From NCBI GenBank assembly GCA_963277665.1, contig OY728136.1:1981020576-1981084575 (forward strand): a stretch of 64,000 nt of DNA, in the 5' to 3' direction. Origin of the DNA: Viscum album. Lineage: Eukaryota; Streptophyta; Magnoliopsida; Santalales; Viscaceae. A program made the translations under genes and the position numbers. The notes beneath the pieces were generated by a model. That model saw nothing but the letters and a program-made list of their open reading frames with translations. It searched no databases and was not told where the DNA came from. Positions 1-11,422 of the stretch are shown here, one piece after another. Position 1 is the first letter of the stretch. Every line of letters starts with the position of its first letter.

Positions 1-203
1 ATATCACGTTTAATAAAACAATACTAAATATATCCAATACGACCCATCATAATGATATAATTGAAAAAATAAGCTTCAACGCCTAAATCTTTGGTTTCCT
101 TTATAGACCACTATACACCCATATCTAAGCTTAGTGTGGGAATGATTTCCCCTCAAAACGAAGACAATTAAACATGTAGATGCGCTACATAAAATGCAAT
201 ACA
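1..203. other. Left flank of the long-LTR retrotransposon
   Basis: AT-rich DNA without a recognisable gene. It ends in ATACA directly before the 5' LTR, which resembles GTACA just after the 3' LTR. This gives a probable 5-bp target-site duplication with one mismatch. Confidence 0.5.
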
Positions 204-2019
204 TTTAACACACCGAGATTTTATGAGATATATTATTTTTAATTTATTCTATTATACACTACACCAAGATGATCTTGTTCTATACGCAACACAATATTAG
301 ATTACAGTATACGAAACACTATTCTTGGCTCATGTTACAGATAATTTCAAGTTCGTTTGTGGAAATTATTTTACGCAATGTTAAGTATAGATTTTGTTTA
401 ACGTATGAATGAAATAAGTTTTGATTATGTTATACGCAACACCAAACGGAGCATTCACTACATGCATCCCTAACTTGACTTGCATTACATGCAATCAAGA
501 CCTTCCTCGATAGCATGTGTAGTACGCAATACAGAGTTTCACTAAACAAGATATTATTATAATATTATTATGAACTAGCCGTTATGAATAGTAATACCCA
601 CTTTTTAGAATTTTATAAAAATTATTATTCAAAATTGACTTAATTTTTGGATTCTGAATATCTAAATTATCATAGGGTGAATTTTTGGTATTTTTCTGAA
701 AACATTCAGTTTTTGATGAATAGTTAAAACACTAGGTTACTATTTAAAAACCGACATTTTATTTAAATAATTATTTATTTTATTTGAATTTATTTCAGGT
801 AAAAATTGATACATAATACCTATATAATTTCAATGTAATTCATTGGAGTCATTTTATAATAATTTTATATATATATAAATTTTATTGACCTTTTAGTCGT
901 CTTTTACCGACCTCCTAGGAGAATTTGGAAATTCACTTAAATCATAATTTTACCACATCTGTGAGTAGAATTTAGAATCTCTGAGAGACACGGTTAATAT
1001 AGAGGACTAAAATGTGGTTCAATGGATGAAAATAATTTTTGGTGAATAGTAACTTTTTACTTTTATTTACCACGGTTTAAAATAAATAGGGTAATTAAGG
1101 GTAAAAATGATATTATTAATACCATAACACATGTCCTAATTCTATTGGATAAGTTTAATTCGACCAAAATCAACCTTAGGAATATAATATGAACATTTAG
1201 GTCCATTTGGATTAGATTAGGACATTTATTATTAATTTATTTAAAGAAGGGATAAAATAGTTAAAATCAATGTTTAATAAATAAATAGTTTTTAATATTG
1301 GGTTATACATAAAATAAATTAGACTATAAATATTAATTAGAAATATAAAACTATTTCCTAGATAATGGTATTTTATTTATAATTTTTTTACATTAAATAA
1401 TTTATGTTATTTATGACACAATGGTGATGCAGTAGTTACCTAAATAATGAAATATTAAAATAATTGAAATTATAAATACCAAAATAAATGTAATTTGGAG
1501 ACTTTTATGAATTCCACTAATTTTATTGGTTAATAGAAAATGTTATTATTGATTTAATAAACCTTTCTATAACTAATCATGCTGTTATGATTTTCACAAA
1601 AATCAATTACTAAATAGTGTCGAAATTAACATAAAATAGTTTTTAAAACAAATATTATATTATTAATTGTTATTTTATTCCTAAAAATATATGGTTTAGC
1701 CAAATGACTTAGATAAAGATATATATATTAATAATTAACCACTTCGGTTTCGTTTAATTTGTTATAGGAAGATTATTAACCATATAATGTAAGAAAACAA
1801 GAAGACACAGTAAAAGTTAAATTATTTAACTTAGAGTTAAATCTAAATGATAAGGTTTAAATAGTAACATAACCATGTCTAAAACCTATTGGTTGAGTGT
1901 ATTTATACCCCTCCCCACATTAGCTTCAAAATAAATCTATTTTGATCAATTAAAACCCGAATATTACTTTATTGTAAAATAATATTTAATGTTTTTTCAA
2001 AGGTTCCCCTCTCCTCCCC

Positions 2020-2028
2020 TATAAAAAG
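2020..2028 (+). promoter_or_regulatory. TATA box of the 5' LTR
   Basis: TATAAAAAG follows a pyrimidine-rich stretch and lies about 30 bases before a CT-rich, start-like region. The same box recurs at 9019 in the 3' LTR. This is the likely Pol II promoter and would mark the U3/R border near 2050, leaving an unusually long R-U5 of more than 2 kb. Confidence 0.55.
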
Positions 2029-2349
2029 GGCACCCCTTCCCTCTTCTCTTCACACCCTTTTGAGCATTGAAGATCGGCCAACCCCTACCAATTTCACTTC
2101 TACACTTCTCTAGAAACATTATAGAGGTTATGTTCTTCTCAAAAGACCAACTCTACTTCCTTAAGAGGAATCTTAAATGAGGTGTGTCAAAAAAGAGGTA
2201 ATCTCTTCTTCCGATTCTCTCAAGTTTTCTTCTTCTTATACTTCTTCTTATTTAGTTGTATCATTATAAAGTAATAACATAAGTTTTAATTATATACTGA
2301 TAAGTTATTAAAAATATGAAACAACTTTATTTCACCTTCTATCCGCCCT

Positions 2350-2808
2350 ACGGAAAATGAAATCACCGCGTGTGCGTACGTACGGAATACCGCCTCCACG
2401 CCGTGGTGTAATCTGTTTTGGACCACCACCTTACTTGGATGGGTATAATGGTGTAAATAAAAAAATATTTATGATTATTTTAAAGTGATATTGATTCTGA
2501 AATATTATACATACACTTCAATATAATTTCATGATCATGGGAATGATATCATCGCTCGTGTGTACGTATGGACTACCGTCTCCACGACATGATGAGATTC
2601 ATTCTCCATGTTAACCATTCATGAATGATTATAAAGTATTTATAATGAATAATAATGAAATATATGACATAATAATGATACATGATTTATATATATATAT
2701 ATATGTATGTATGTATGTATGTCATTTACTTAATTCCATTGAATTCAATAAGGAAACGAAAACAGCGTTCATGCGTATGTACGGCCTACCGTCTCCATGA
2801 ATGGTGTA
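2350..2808 (+). repeat. Three copies of a ~56-bp motif inside the 5' LTR
   Basis: Three imperfect copies lie near 2350-2408, 2540-2595 and 2753-2808, about 200 bases apart. Each reads GGRAAYGA, then a GTGCGTAYGTACGG core, then TACCGYCTCCACGA. The 3' LTR holds the same three at about 9350-9406, 9537-9594 and 9740-9798. They lie downstream of the TATA box, so they would be transcribed. Confidence 0.7.
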
Positions 2809-4430
2809 TTTAATTCCATTTATCAATATATCATATATATATATATATGATGAAAATATATATATTATATATAAATCATTTTTTACATTATTTAATTATG
2901 TAAATCAGGATATAAGTAATAATATCAAGAACAACAAGTCAAAACACGTACGATAAATGAAACAATTTTACCCAAAACACTGCTTTAACATGGAATTTAC
3001 AAAAGAATGGGTAATATAAAGTCATAAGCGAACCATATATGATATCATAAAAATGAATATGATTATGTAATAAGTCAATGACATTATTTAAATCATTATA
3101 CAGAAGTTTAGGATACATACGAGGCATATCAGACGTAAGGAAAGGGATAACTATTCCAATCTCATTCTTATCCGAGATTTTTATTCGTAAGTATTTACTA
3201 GGGTTATTGTTACCATCCATGCCCATGTTTGATAAAAATAATTTCATGTATTTTAAAGTACTTTTTATCCATTTTTGAAATTTACCACATGTTATGAAAG
3301 GAATCTTACTTTTATTTACCACATGGGGAACTTTTTGACTTTTTCGATAAAAGTATGAGAAGAATGTAAGTTTTAACTTATACTGCGTGAACGGATTTTT
3401 ACAGTTTCATAACGCCTCGTTTTCATGAATCTTACTCTACAATATTGCATGATTATTTTCAATAAAACCCCATTTATTTTAAAAATTCATGGCATTTTGT
3501 GAAAAGAAAATGATTTTGAAGAAGAAAAGATATTTTCCTCAATAATTAATTTCCAGTGTTTTATCAAAACCATTTTCTATCTAAGATGACATTATTTTAT
3601 ATGTGTATATTTAAAGTATAATGTCTCCATTATTTACATGGTTTTATTCTTCTTATGATGAAATGATATCCATTTTTTCTATATGGATTATGTTATGATG
3701 GAATGATGTTTAAGAATCTCATTCTATTACATGGGTTATGCTATGATGTATGATTTTGTGGCACACGAAAGAATGACTTCATTATGAGATGTGTGGGAAC
3801 TCTATCTACCTCCAATGCATTGGGTAAAGATTTATATCTCATGATATAGACATGGATGGAACGGTAAGTTAATCTGGTTCCGTGTTACAGGACTAGAACA
3901 AGAAGTGAACTCGATTCAGAAAGGGACTTTGTCCACTAAGATGGTCTTGGCAGTAATGCCTTGGCTAATATGGAAATCATATAATGTGATTAATGGTTTC
4001 CAAAATCACATGTTTTATTCCCATTCTATTTTATCAAGATTAATGTTCCTTTATGACCTATGCCTTACGTACTATCAAGATTTATTTCACAACTCAAGAT
4101 TCTGATGTGTAAACTTTATGTTCATGTTTTGCAGTTTAAATGTAAATGATTTGTTTTATTTTATCCATGATTACCCTTACTGAGCATTTGATCTCACCCT
4201 TTATAAGTTTTCTTTTCCCCAGGATTTAAAGAATGGTTTTAGGTATGAAAAAAAGGGGAAGAACTTTATGGAAGATATTGAATATCTTTCACCATGATTA
4301 AAAGATTATATTCTGAGTTTCCAAAGACACTAAACTATTACGGTCCTTGGGTGTCTGCTTTTGTTATGTATTAAGTATTCCTCAAATGTAATGTAGTGTC
4401 CATGTACGTTATGCTTTGGGTCTCTATAGT

Positions 4431-4441
4431 TGGTATCAGAG
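4431..4441 (+). promoter_or_regulatory. Primer-binding site (initiator tRNA-Met)
   Basis: TGGTATCAGAG matches the complement of the 3' end of plant initiator tRNA-Met, the commonest primer of plant LTR retrotransposons. It starts two bases after the LTR end and fixes the 5' LTR/interior border. Confidence 0.9.
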
Positions 4442-4688
4442 GAAAAGTATATTTAACCTTTGGAAACTAGGATGTGAAAACTTTAGTGAGATCCCTAGAG
4501 ATATTTCTAAGGTATTTCTATGTATGTACCTAAGGTTAAGTATAAGTATAGGTAATATTCCTAGAATTATGGTAACAATATTAGAATTTAACCTAAGATG
4601 TTAGATATTGACGTTACTCCCCCCTTATTATGTTGTTTTCCCTAGCATGATTTTTTCTTCTCACACTATTCTTTTTGGGTTTTAGACG

Positions 4689-5802
4689 ATGGTTGGAACC
4701 CGAAGGAACCATCTTGGTCAATGTAATGGACGATGTAATGATTTTCCTCTTGAAAAAACCAACATTATAGTAAATGGAGTGAAAAATATTATTACTATAC
4801 TTACACAAGCTATGAATCAATCTAGACTTCCAATGGAGCAGAGAAGGGAACAATATTCTATTGAGTCCTTCATGAGGCAACTTCCACCTTCTTTCAATGG
4901 GTCTTCTGATCCACTTGTTGTTGAACAATAGATCAGTACCAATGAAAAGATATTTTCCATACTTCGCTGTTCGAAACATGAAAAATTCATTCTGTCTATT
5001 TACCATTAGAAGGTGATGTGGATCAATGATGGACTATAATTAAGTATATGAGGCCCTGAGTTAAAATTGAGTCCATGGAATGGTATGAGTTCAAGAACAT
5101 ATTTTTCAATAAGTACTTCCCTCATATTATTCGAACAATGATGTAAAAGGATTTCCTTAAGCTTAAGCACAAGGATGATGAATCTGTTGGTATATACAAA
5201 GTGAATTTTATAAGGATTTCAAGGTATGTATCTGGCTTTATCATCCAACCTGAAAGTAAAGTTGATCAATTATTTAGTGGCTTAAAACCACGTCTTCAAG
5301 GGCATTAACTATAAGAGACTTCAGTAGCTATGAAGAAATTGTGCGGTGTGCTATCAAGGTATAAATGTATGTTGGTGTTACATATCCATCTCATTGTTTT
5401 GAAAAAAAATGAAAGATGGAGTTCAAGGAGATATCTCAAAACAATGGTGAAAAGAAGATAAATGTTTCTTTATGCTCAATGTGTGGAAATAATCATGGTA
5501 GAGATTGTCTAAAAGGTAAGAGAAAATGTTTTAAGTGTTTAATAGAAGGTCATCAAGTAGCTGAGTGTCAAAGTAATGGAAAAAGGGTTTCTATGGATGT
5601 GAATAATGAAAAGACTGCAGAGAACGCACCAAAACACTTCAATTCTTCAAGTGCAAGGAAATGGGGTATTACGTTAATCAATGCCCTAATCCAAGGGTTA
5701 ATGATGATCAACGTGAGCAACCTATTAAGGAAAAGGAAAAAAGGAACGTCACATGCGATCACTATTAGAAATGTTGAGTATGACAACGATGTGGTTGAAT
5801 GA
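4689..5802 (+). pseudogene. gag: Broken gag (Ty3/gypsy Gag with zinc knuckles)
   Basis: The frame opens with an ATG at 4689 and runs 80 codons to a TAG at 4929. The Gag homology then continues through several stops and frameshifts. By sight I recognise the retrotransposon Gag core (FNGSSDP near residue 70, then an alpha-helical stretch with KYFP and DFLKLKH near 5110-5165). At about 5480-5575 there are two knuckles: a CX2CX3HX3C variant and a canonical CX2CX4HX4C (residues CFKC to AEC). The arrangement resembles Gag of the Tekay/Del lineage. Gag packages element RNA in cytoplasmic particles, but this copy cannot make a full protein. No pol gene follows. Confidence 0.85.
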
Positions 5803-5809
5803 TTATGAG

Positions 5810-7188
5810 TTTATGTAAAGGATTCCAAAATAATGTTGTGGAATCTCATTTATAGTATTGTGGAACATTAGAATATCTATGTAATGGTTTATTGTGGTTT
5901 TTGATAATTATATGGTACCTGTAACCATGAAAAGTGATTCAAATATTTTGGAAAGCAGATGATATGCGCATAATGAAGGGATAAAGATAAAAATAAATGT
6001 TTGATAGTATTCATGAGCTCATGATTGATTTAAGGACAAATTTATATCATTGTTTGAGTATATATAATTTTTTGATTTTGGTATGTGGAAAGAGTTTACT
6101 TTTGACAGCATTCATGTTTTCACTAAGGTTAAATGGGTTTTCATTTTTTTCAAGAGAATACATGATTAAGGTGTTCACATGATTGGAATGTGACCAGCAA
6201 GATATATGAGGGATAAATGATGGTATTCACATGCTTGTTATATGACCTTTTTAGTAATCAATCTTTGTATACTATGATTTTAGAAAGAAGTATTTCGGAT
6301 AAGCATAAATATTGGAATGGATTATGTTGAACATAAGTTAGTATTTTTTAAGGCTATAACTTTGTGATATTATTTTTGAAATTTTATAACAGTATAATTT
6401 TAGAAAAAGGACAACCCGTAGGATGGGTGACAACCCGTCGCGTCGGACAAGGATGTGGGAATCGAACCCACAACTGAAGTGTGATAAGCCTTCATCACCT
6501 ACCACTGTCCTATAAGAAGTCCCTGGTTAGTAGAAACTAGTTTTATTTTATTAAGCGGTATGATAGATGAAGTATAAGTCTATTTTAAGAACCATATACC
6601 ATTAATCTCACCATAGATGGACTTATGTATATAACTTTTTCTAACCTTATGTTTGTGACAGATGGAATGACCTATCATTCTATTGCATGATCTGCTAACA
6701 CTTCACGAAAGACAAATTCAACTTCATTTCTTTAATAGATGAAGTGGAAATTGTTCAAGGCATGAACAACGGTGAGATTATACCGAAATAAAGTAAGTAT
6801 TTCTTCTAATTCAAATTATTCAGCTTTAGGGAAATGATCTTGAAAACCAAAAATGTTGTCCTAGTGTCCTTATATCCAATGAATCAGATGGTACCTTAAA
6901 TCATCAAAATTTATGGCTTTGTGATTGTTTGATTTTTCATAGCCACATTCTCTACCACTCTCAGTCAGAACATAATGGTTATATTTTTCTTCCATATCCA
7001 TATTTTCACCTATGTTATCCTATGTGGAAACCCATTGATTAGTTAATTTGGGTAACTATTATGTTTCATACTTTAGTTTTTAAAGATAATTTTTTGTATT
7101 ACTTTTTACGATGTGGGTTTCTATGAAAGAAACTTTCAAGTTGTAAACCATTTATAACCCCGACGAATTTCGAGGGAGAAATTCCTTT
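5810..7188 (+). other. Interior of the retrotransposon after gag, no pol seen
   Basis: I looked for protease (DTG/DSG), reverse transcriptase (YxDD), RNase H and integrase signatures on both strands and saw none. The stretch is AT-rich with short open frames only. It carries a tRNA-like segment at 6445-6510. Confidence 0.6.
6445..6510 (-). other. tRNA-like segment (possible SINE head)
   Basis: Read on the minus strand, 66 bases start GGACA and end TGTCC, so the acceptor ends pair. A perfect T-arm (stem GTGGG/CCCAC around TTCGATT) contains a canonical box B (GGTTCGATTCC). A 5-bp stem GTGAT/ATCAC sits where an anticodon arm would be, but the loop is 8 bases and the D arm is too short for a normal tRNA. 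T-rich sequence follows about 30-40 bases downstream. It is either a decayed nuclear tRNA or the tRNA-derived head of a SINE. Confidence 0.5.
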
Positions 7189-7200
7189 TAAGGGGGTAGA
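7189..7200 (+). promoter_or_regulatory. Polypurine tract
   Basis: AAAGGGGGTAGA-type purine run (visible part AAGGGGGTAGA) immediately before the 3' LTR start at 7202. It is the expected plus-strand primer. The same GGGGGTAGAATGTAA configuration occurs in reverse at 63868-63880. Confidence 0.8.
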
Positions 7201-7201
7201 A

Positions 7202-10200
7202 TGTAACACATCGAGATTTTATGAGATATATTATTTTCAATGTCTTCTATTATAAACTACACCATGATTCTCTTGTACCACACGCAACACCGTATTAGCT
7301 TGCAGTATACGCAACACTATTCTTGGCTCGTGTTACACACAATTTCAAGTTCGTTTTGTGGAAATTATTTTAGGCAACATTAAGTATATATATTTTGTTT
7401 AACGTATGAATGAAATAAGTTTCGATTATGTTATACGCAACACCAAACAGAGCTTTCACTACACGCAGCCCTAACATGGCTTGCATTACATGAAATCAAG
7501 ACCTTCCTTGATAGCGTGTGTAGTACGCAATACCGAGTTTCACTAAACAAGATATTATTATAATATTATTATGAACTAGTCGTTATGAATAGTAATACCC
7601 ACTTTTTGAGATTTTATAAATATTATCTTTAAAAATGGACTGCATGTTTGGATTCTGAATATCGAAATTAACTTAGGGTGAATTTTTGGTATTTTTTTGA
7701 AAACTTTCTTTTTTTGAGGTATAGTGAAAACACTAGGTTACTATTTAAAAACTGACCATTTATTTAAATACTTTTTTATTTTATTTAAATTTATTTGTGG
7801 TAAAAATTGATACATAATACCTATATAAGTTCAATGTAATTCATTGGAGTAATTTTATAATAATTTTAGATATATAAAAATTTTATTGAACTTTTCACCG
7901 TCTTTTACCCACCTCCTAGGAGAATTTAGAAATTCACATAAAAAATAATTTTACCGCTTCTGTGAGTAGAATTTCGAAAATCCAAGAGACATGGTTAATA
8001 TCAAGGACTAAAATTTGGTTTAATGAGATGAAAATAATTTTTGTGAATAGTAACTTTTTACTTTTATTTACCACGGTTAAAAGTAAATAGGGTAATTAAT
8101 GGTTAAAATGATATTATTATTACCATAACACATGTCTTAATACTATTGGATAAGTTTAATTCGACCAAAAAAACCTTATGAATAAAATGTGACGATTTAG
8201 GTCCACTTGGATTGGATTAGGACATTTATTATTAATTTATTTAAAGAAGGGTTAAAATAGTTAAAATCAAAGATTAATAACTAACTCATTTTTAATATAG
8301 GGTTATACATAAGATAAATTCGACTATAAATATTCATTAGAAATATAAAAATAATTCCTACCTAATTGTATTTTATTTATAATTTTTAGACATTAAATAA
8401 TTTATGTTATTTATGACACAATGGTGATGCAGTAATTACCTAAATAATGAAATATTAAAATAATTGATATTATAAATACCCAAATAAATGTATTTTGAGA
8501 TATTTTATGAATTTGACTAATTTTATAAATTAATATGACATGTTAGTATTGATTTAATAATAATTTTCCGAACTAATCATTCTGTTATGATTTTCAAAAA
8601 AATCAATTACCAAATAGTGTCAAAGTTGACATAAAATGGTTTTTTTTTTAAATATTATATTATTAATTTTTATTTTATTCTTAAAAATCTATGGTTTGGA
8701 AAAATGACTTTGATAAGGATATATATATTAATAATTAACCACTTGGGGTTCGTTTGGATTGTTATAGTAAGTTTAATAACCATATAGTGTAAGAAAACAA
8801 GAAGACAGGGTGAAAGTTAAATTATTTAACTTATAGTTAAATCTAAATGATAAGGTTAAAATAGTGACCTAAACTTGTATAAAACCTATTATTTGAGATT
8901 ATTTTTACCCATACCCCCTTATCTTAGAAATAAATCAATTTTAAGCTATTAAAAACCGAATATGACTTTATTATAAAATAATATTTTAAGTTTTTCCAAA
9001 GGTGCCCCTCTCCTCCCCTATAAAAATGGCACACCTTCCCTCTTCTCTTCACACCCTTTTGAGCCTTGAATCATGGAAAAACCCTTACCATTTAACTTCT
9101 ACACTTCCCTAGAATATTATGGGGGTTCTGGTCTTCTCAAAAGAACAACTCTACATCCTTAAGAGGAAGCTTAAAGGAGGTGCGTCGAAGAAGAGGTAAC
9201 CTCTTCTTCTGATTCTCTCAAGTTTCTTTCTTCTTCTACTTATTCTACTTTATATTTCTCATAATAAAGTAATAAAATCAGTATTAATTATATACTGATA
9301 CATTATTATAAATATGATGCAACCTTATTTCACCTTCTATCCATCCTATGGAAAATGAAATCACCGCGCATGCGTACGTAAGGAATATCGTCTTCACGCC
9401 GTGGTGTAATCGGTTTTCTACCACCACCTTACTTGTATGGGTATAATGGTGTAAATAAATAACTATTTATGATTATTGTAAAGTGATATTGATTCTGAAA
9501 TATTATACATACACTCCAATACAATTCCACGATCATGGGAATGATATCATCACTTGTGTGTATGTACGGACTACCGTCTCCACGACGCGATGAGATTCAT
9601 CCTCCATGTTAACCATTCATGAATGATTATAAAGTATATATAAGGAATAATAATGAAATATATGACCTAATAATGATAATGGATTTATTTATATATATAT
9701 ATCTGTCTTTCATCTACTTAATTCCATTCAATTCAATAAGGAAACGAAAATAGCGTTCATGCGTATGTACGGCCTACTGTCTCCATGAACGGTGTATTTC
9801 ATTCCATTTATCGATCTATAATATATATATGTATATGATGAATATATATTATATATATATAAATCATGTTTTATATTCTGTAATTATGTAAATTAGGATA
9901 TAAGTAATAATATCAAGAACAACAAGTCAAAACATGTACGATAAATGAAACGATTTTACCCAAAACGCTGCTTAAACATGGAATTTACAAAAGAACGGGT
10001 AATATAAAGTCATAAGAGAACCATATATGATATCATAACAATGAATATGATTATTTAATAATTCCATGACATTATTTAAATAATTATATAGGATGTTTGG
10101 ATACATATGAGCCATATCGGACGTAAGGTAAGGGATAACTATTTCAATCTCGTTCTTATCTGAGATTGTTATTCGTATGTATTTACTGGGGTTATTGTTA

Positions 10201-11422
10201 TCATCTAGGACCATGTTTTATGAAAATATTTTCATGTATTTTATAAGTCATTTTTTCCCATTTTTGAAATTTACCTTATGTTATGAATGTAATCTTACTT
10301 TTGTTTACCACACAGGGAACTTTTTGACTTTTTTGACAAAAGTATGAGAAGAATGTTATTTTTAACTTATACGGCGTGAACGGATTATTACAGTTTCATA
10401 ATGCCTAATTTTCATGAAGCCTACTCTACAATATTGCATGATTATTTTCAACAAAAACCTTTTCTTTTAAAATTTCATTGCATTTTGTGAAAAGAAAATT
10501 ATTTTGAAGAATAAAGGATATTTTCTTCAAGAATTCATTTCAAGTGTTTTACCAAAACCATTTTCCATATAAGATGACATTATTTCATATGTGTGTGTTT
10601 TAAGTATAATGTATCCATTATTTAAATGGTTTTATTCTTCTTATAATGAAATGATATCCATTTTTTTATATGGATTATGTTATGATGGCATGATATTTAA
10701 GAATCCCACTCTATTATATGGGTTATGCTATGATGTATGATTTATGATTTTGTGAAACACGAAGGAATGATTTCATTATGAGATTGGTGGGACCTATATT
10801 TCCCTCCAATTCATCGGGTAAAGATTTATATCTCATGATATAGACATTGATGGAATGGTAAGTTAATCTAGTTCAGTGTTACAGGACTGAAACGAGGAGT
10901 GAACTCGATTCAGAAAGGGACTTTGCCCACTAAGATGGTCTTGGCAGCAATGCCTTGGCTACTATGGAAATCATATCATGTTCTTAATGGTTTCCACAAT
11001 CACATGTTTTATTCCTATTCTATTGTATCATGATTAATGTTCCTTTATGACCTATGCCTTATGTACTACCATGATTTATTTCACAACTCAAGATTTTGAT
11101 GTGTAAACTTTATGTTCATGATTTGAAGTTCAAATGTATATGATTTGTTTTATTTTATCCATGATTACCCTTACTGAGCAATTGAGATCACCCTTTATAT
11201 GTTTTCTCTTCCCTAGGATTTAAAGAAAGGATTTATGTAAGAAAAAAAGGGGAAGATCATTATGGGAGATTTTGAAGATCTTTCACCACAATTAGATGAT
11301 TATGTTCTGAGTTTTCAAAGACACTAAATTGTTACGGTCCTTTGGTGTCTAGTTTTGTTATGTATTAAGTATTCTGCAAAAGTAATGTAGTTTCCATGTA
11401 CGTCAAGCTTTGGGTCCCTATA
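7202..11422 (+). repeat. 3' LTR
   Basis: Begins TGTAACAC and aligns throughout with 204-4428, with many substitutions and small indels. It has the same TATA box (9019), the same triple motif (9350-9798) and the same ending, CCCTATA. The frame at 9972-10214 on the minus strand is a shadow of decayed LTR sequence. Confidence 0.88.

Larger units (their letters stand above)
204..4428 (+). repeat. 5' LTR
   Basis: Direct repeat of 7202-11422, aligning from the first base to the CTATA end two bases before the primer-binding site. It contains a TATA box near 2020, a thrice-repeated motif at 2350-2810 and a repeated TACGCAACAC-like motif in its first 350 bases. Open frames inside it, such as those around 2939-3322 and 3905-4105, have no recognisable product and are not kept open in the other LTR. 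I do not call them genes. Confidence 0.88.
204..11422 (+). mobile_element. Gag-only LTR retrotransposon with 4.2-kb LTRs (Ty3/gypsy type, probably non-autonomous)
   Basis: Two direct repeats (204-4428 and 7202-11422) enclose 2.77 kb. The interior starts with a Met-initiator-tRNA primer-binding site and ends with a purine tract just before the 3' LTR. It encodes a degraded Ty3/gypsy Gag with CCHC knuckles. I see no aspartic protease, reverse transcriptase, RNase H, integrase or chromodomain, although more than 1.3 kb of interior follows gag. Long LTRs with a short interior and gag alone match the descriptions of LARD or TR-GAG elements, which would borrow pol from a relative of the Tekay/Del chromoviruses. 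The element is old: the first 97 or so aligned LTR positions show about 14 differences by eye, and the 5' LTR start has changed from TGTAAC to TTTAAC. A full-length element that lost pol by deletion is the alternative. Confidence 0.85.

Noticed and set aside
2692..2725. TA and TATG microsatellites as a CRISPR-like array
   Set aside because: Simple dinucleotide and tetranucleotide repeats without spacers. No CRISPR array or cas-like gene is present.
2939..3322. A 127-codon minus-strand open frame in the 5' LTR
   Set aside because: It is not intact in the 3' LTR (only about 80 codons remain near 9972-10214) and resembles no protein family I know. Chance in AT-rich LTR sequence is likelier.
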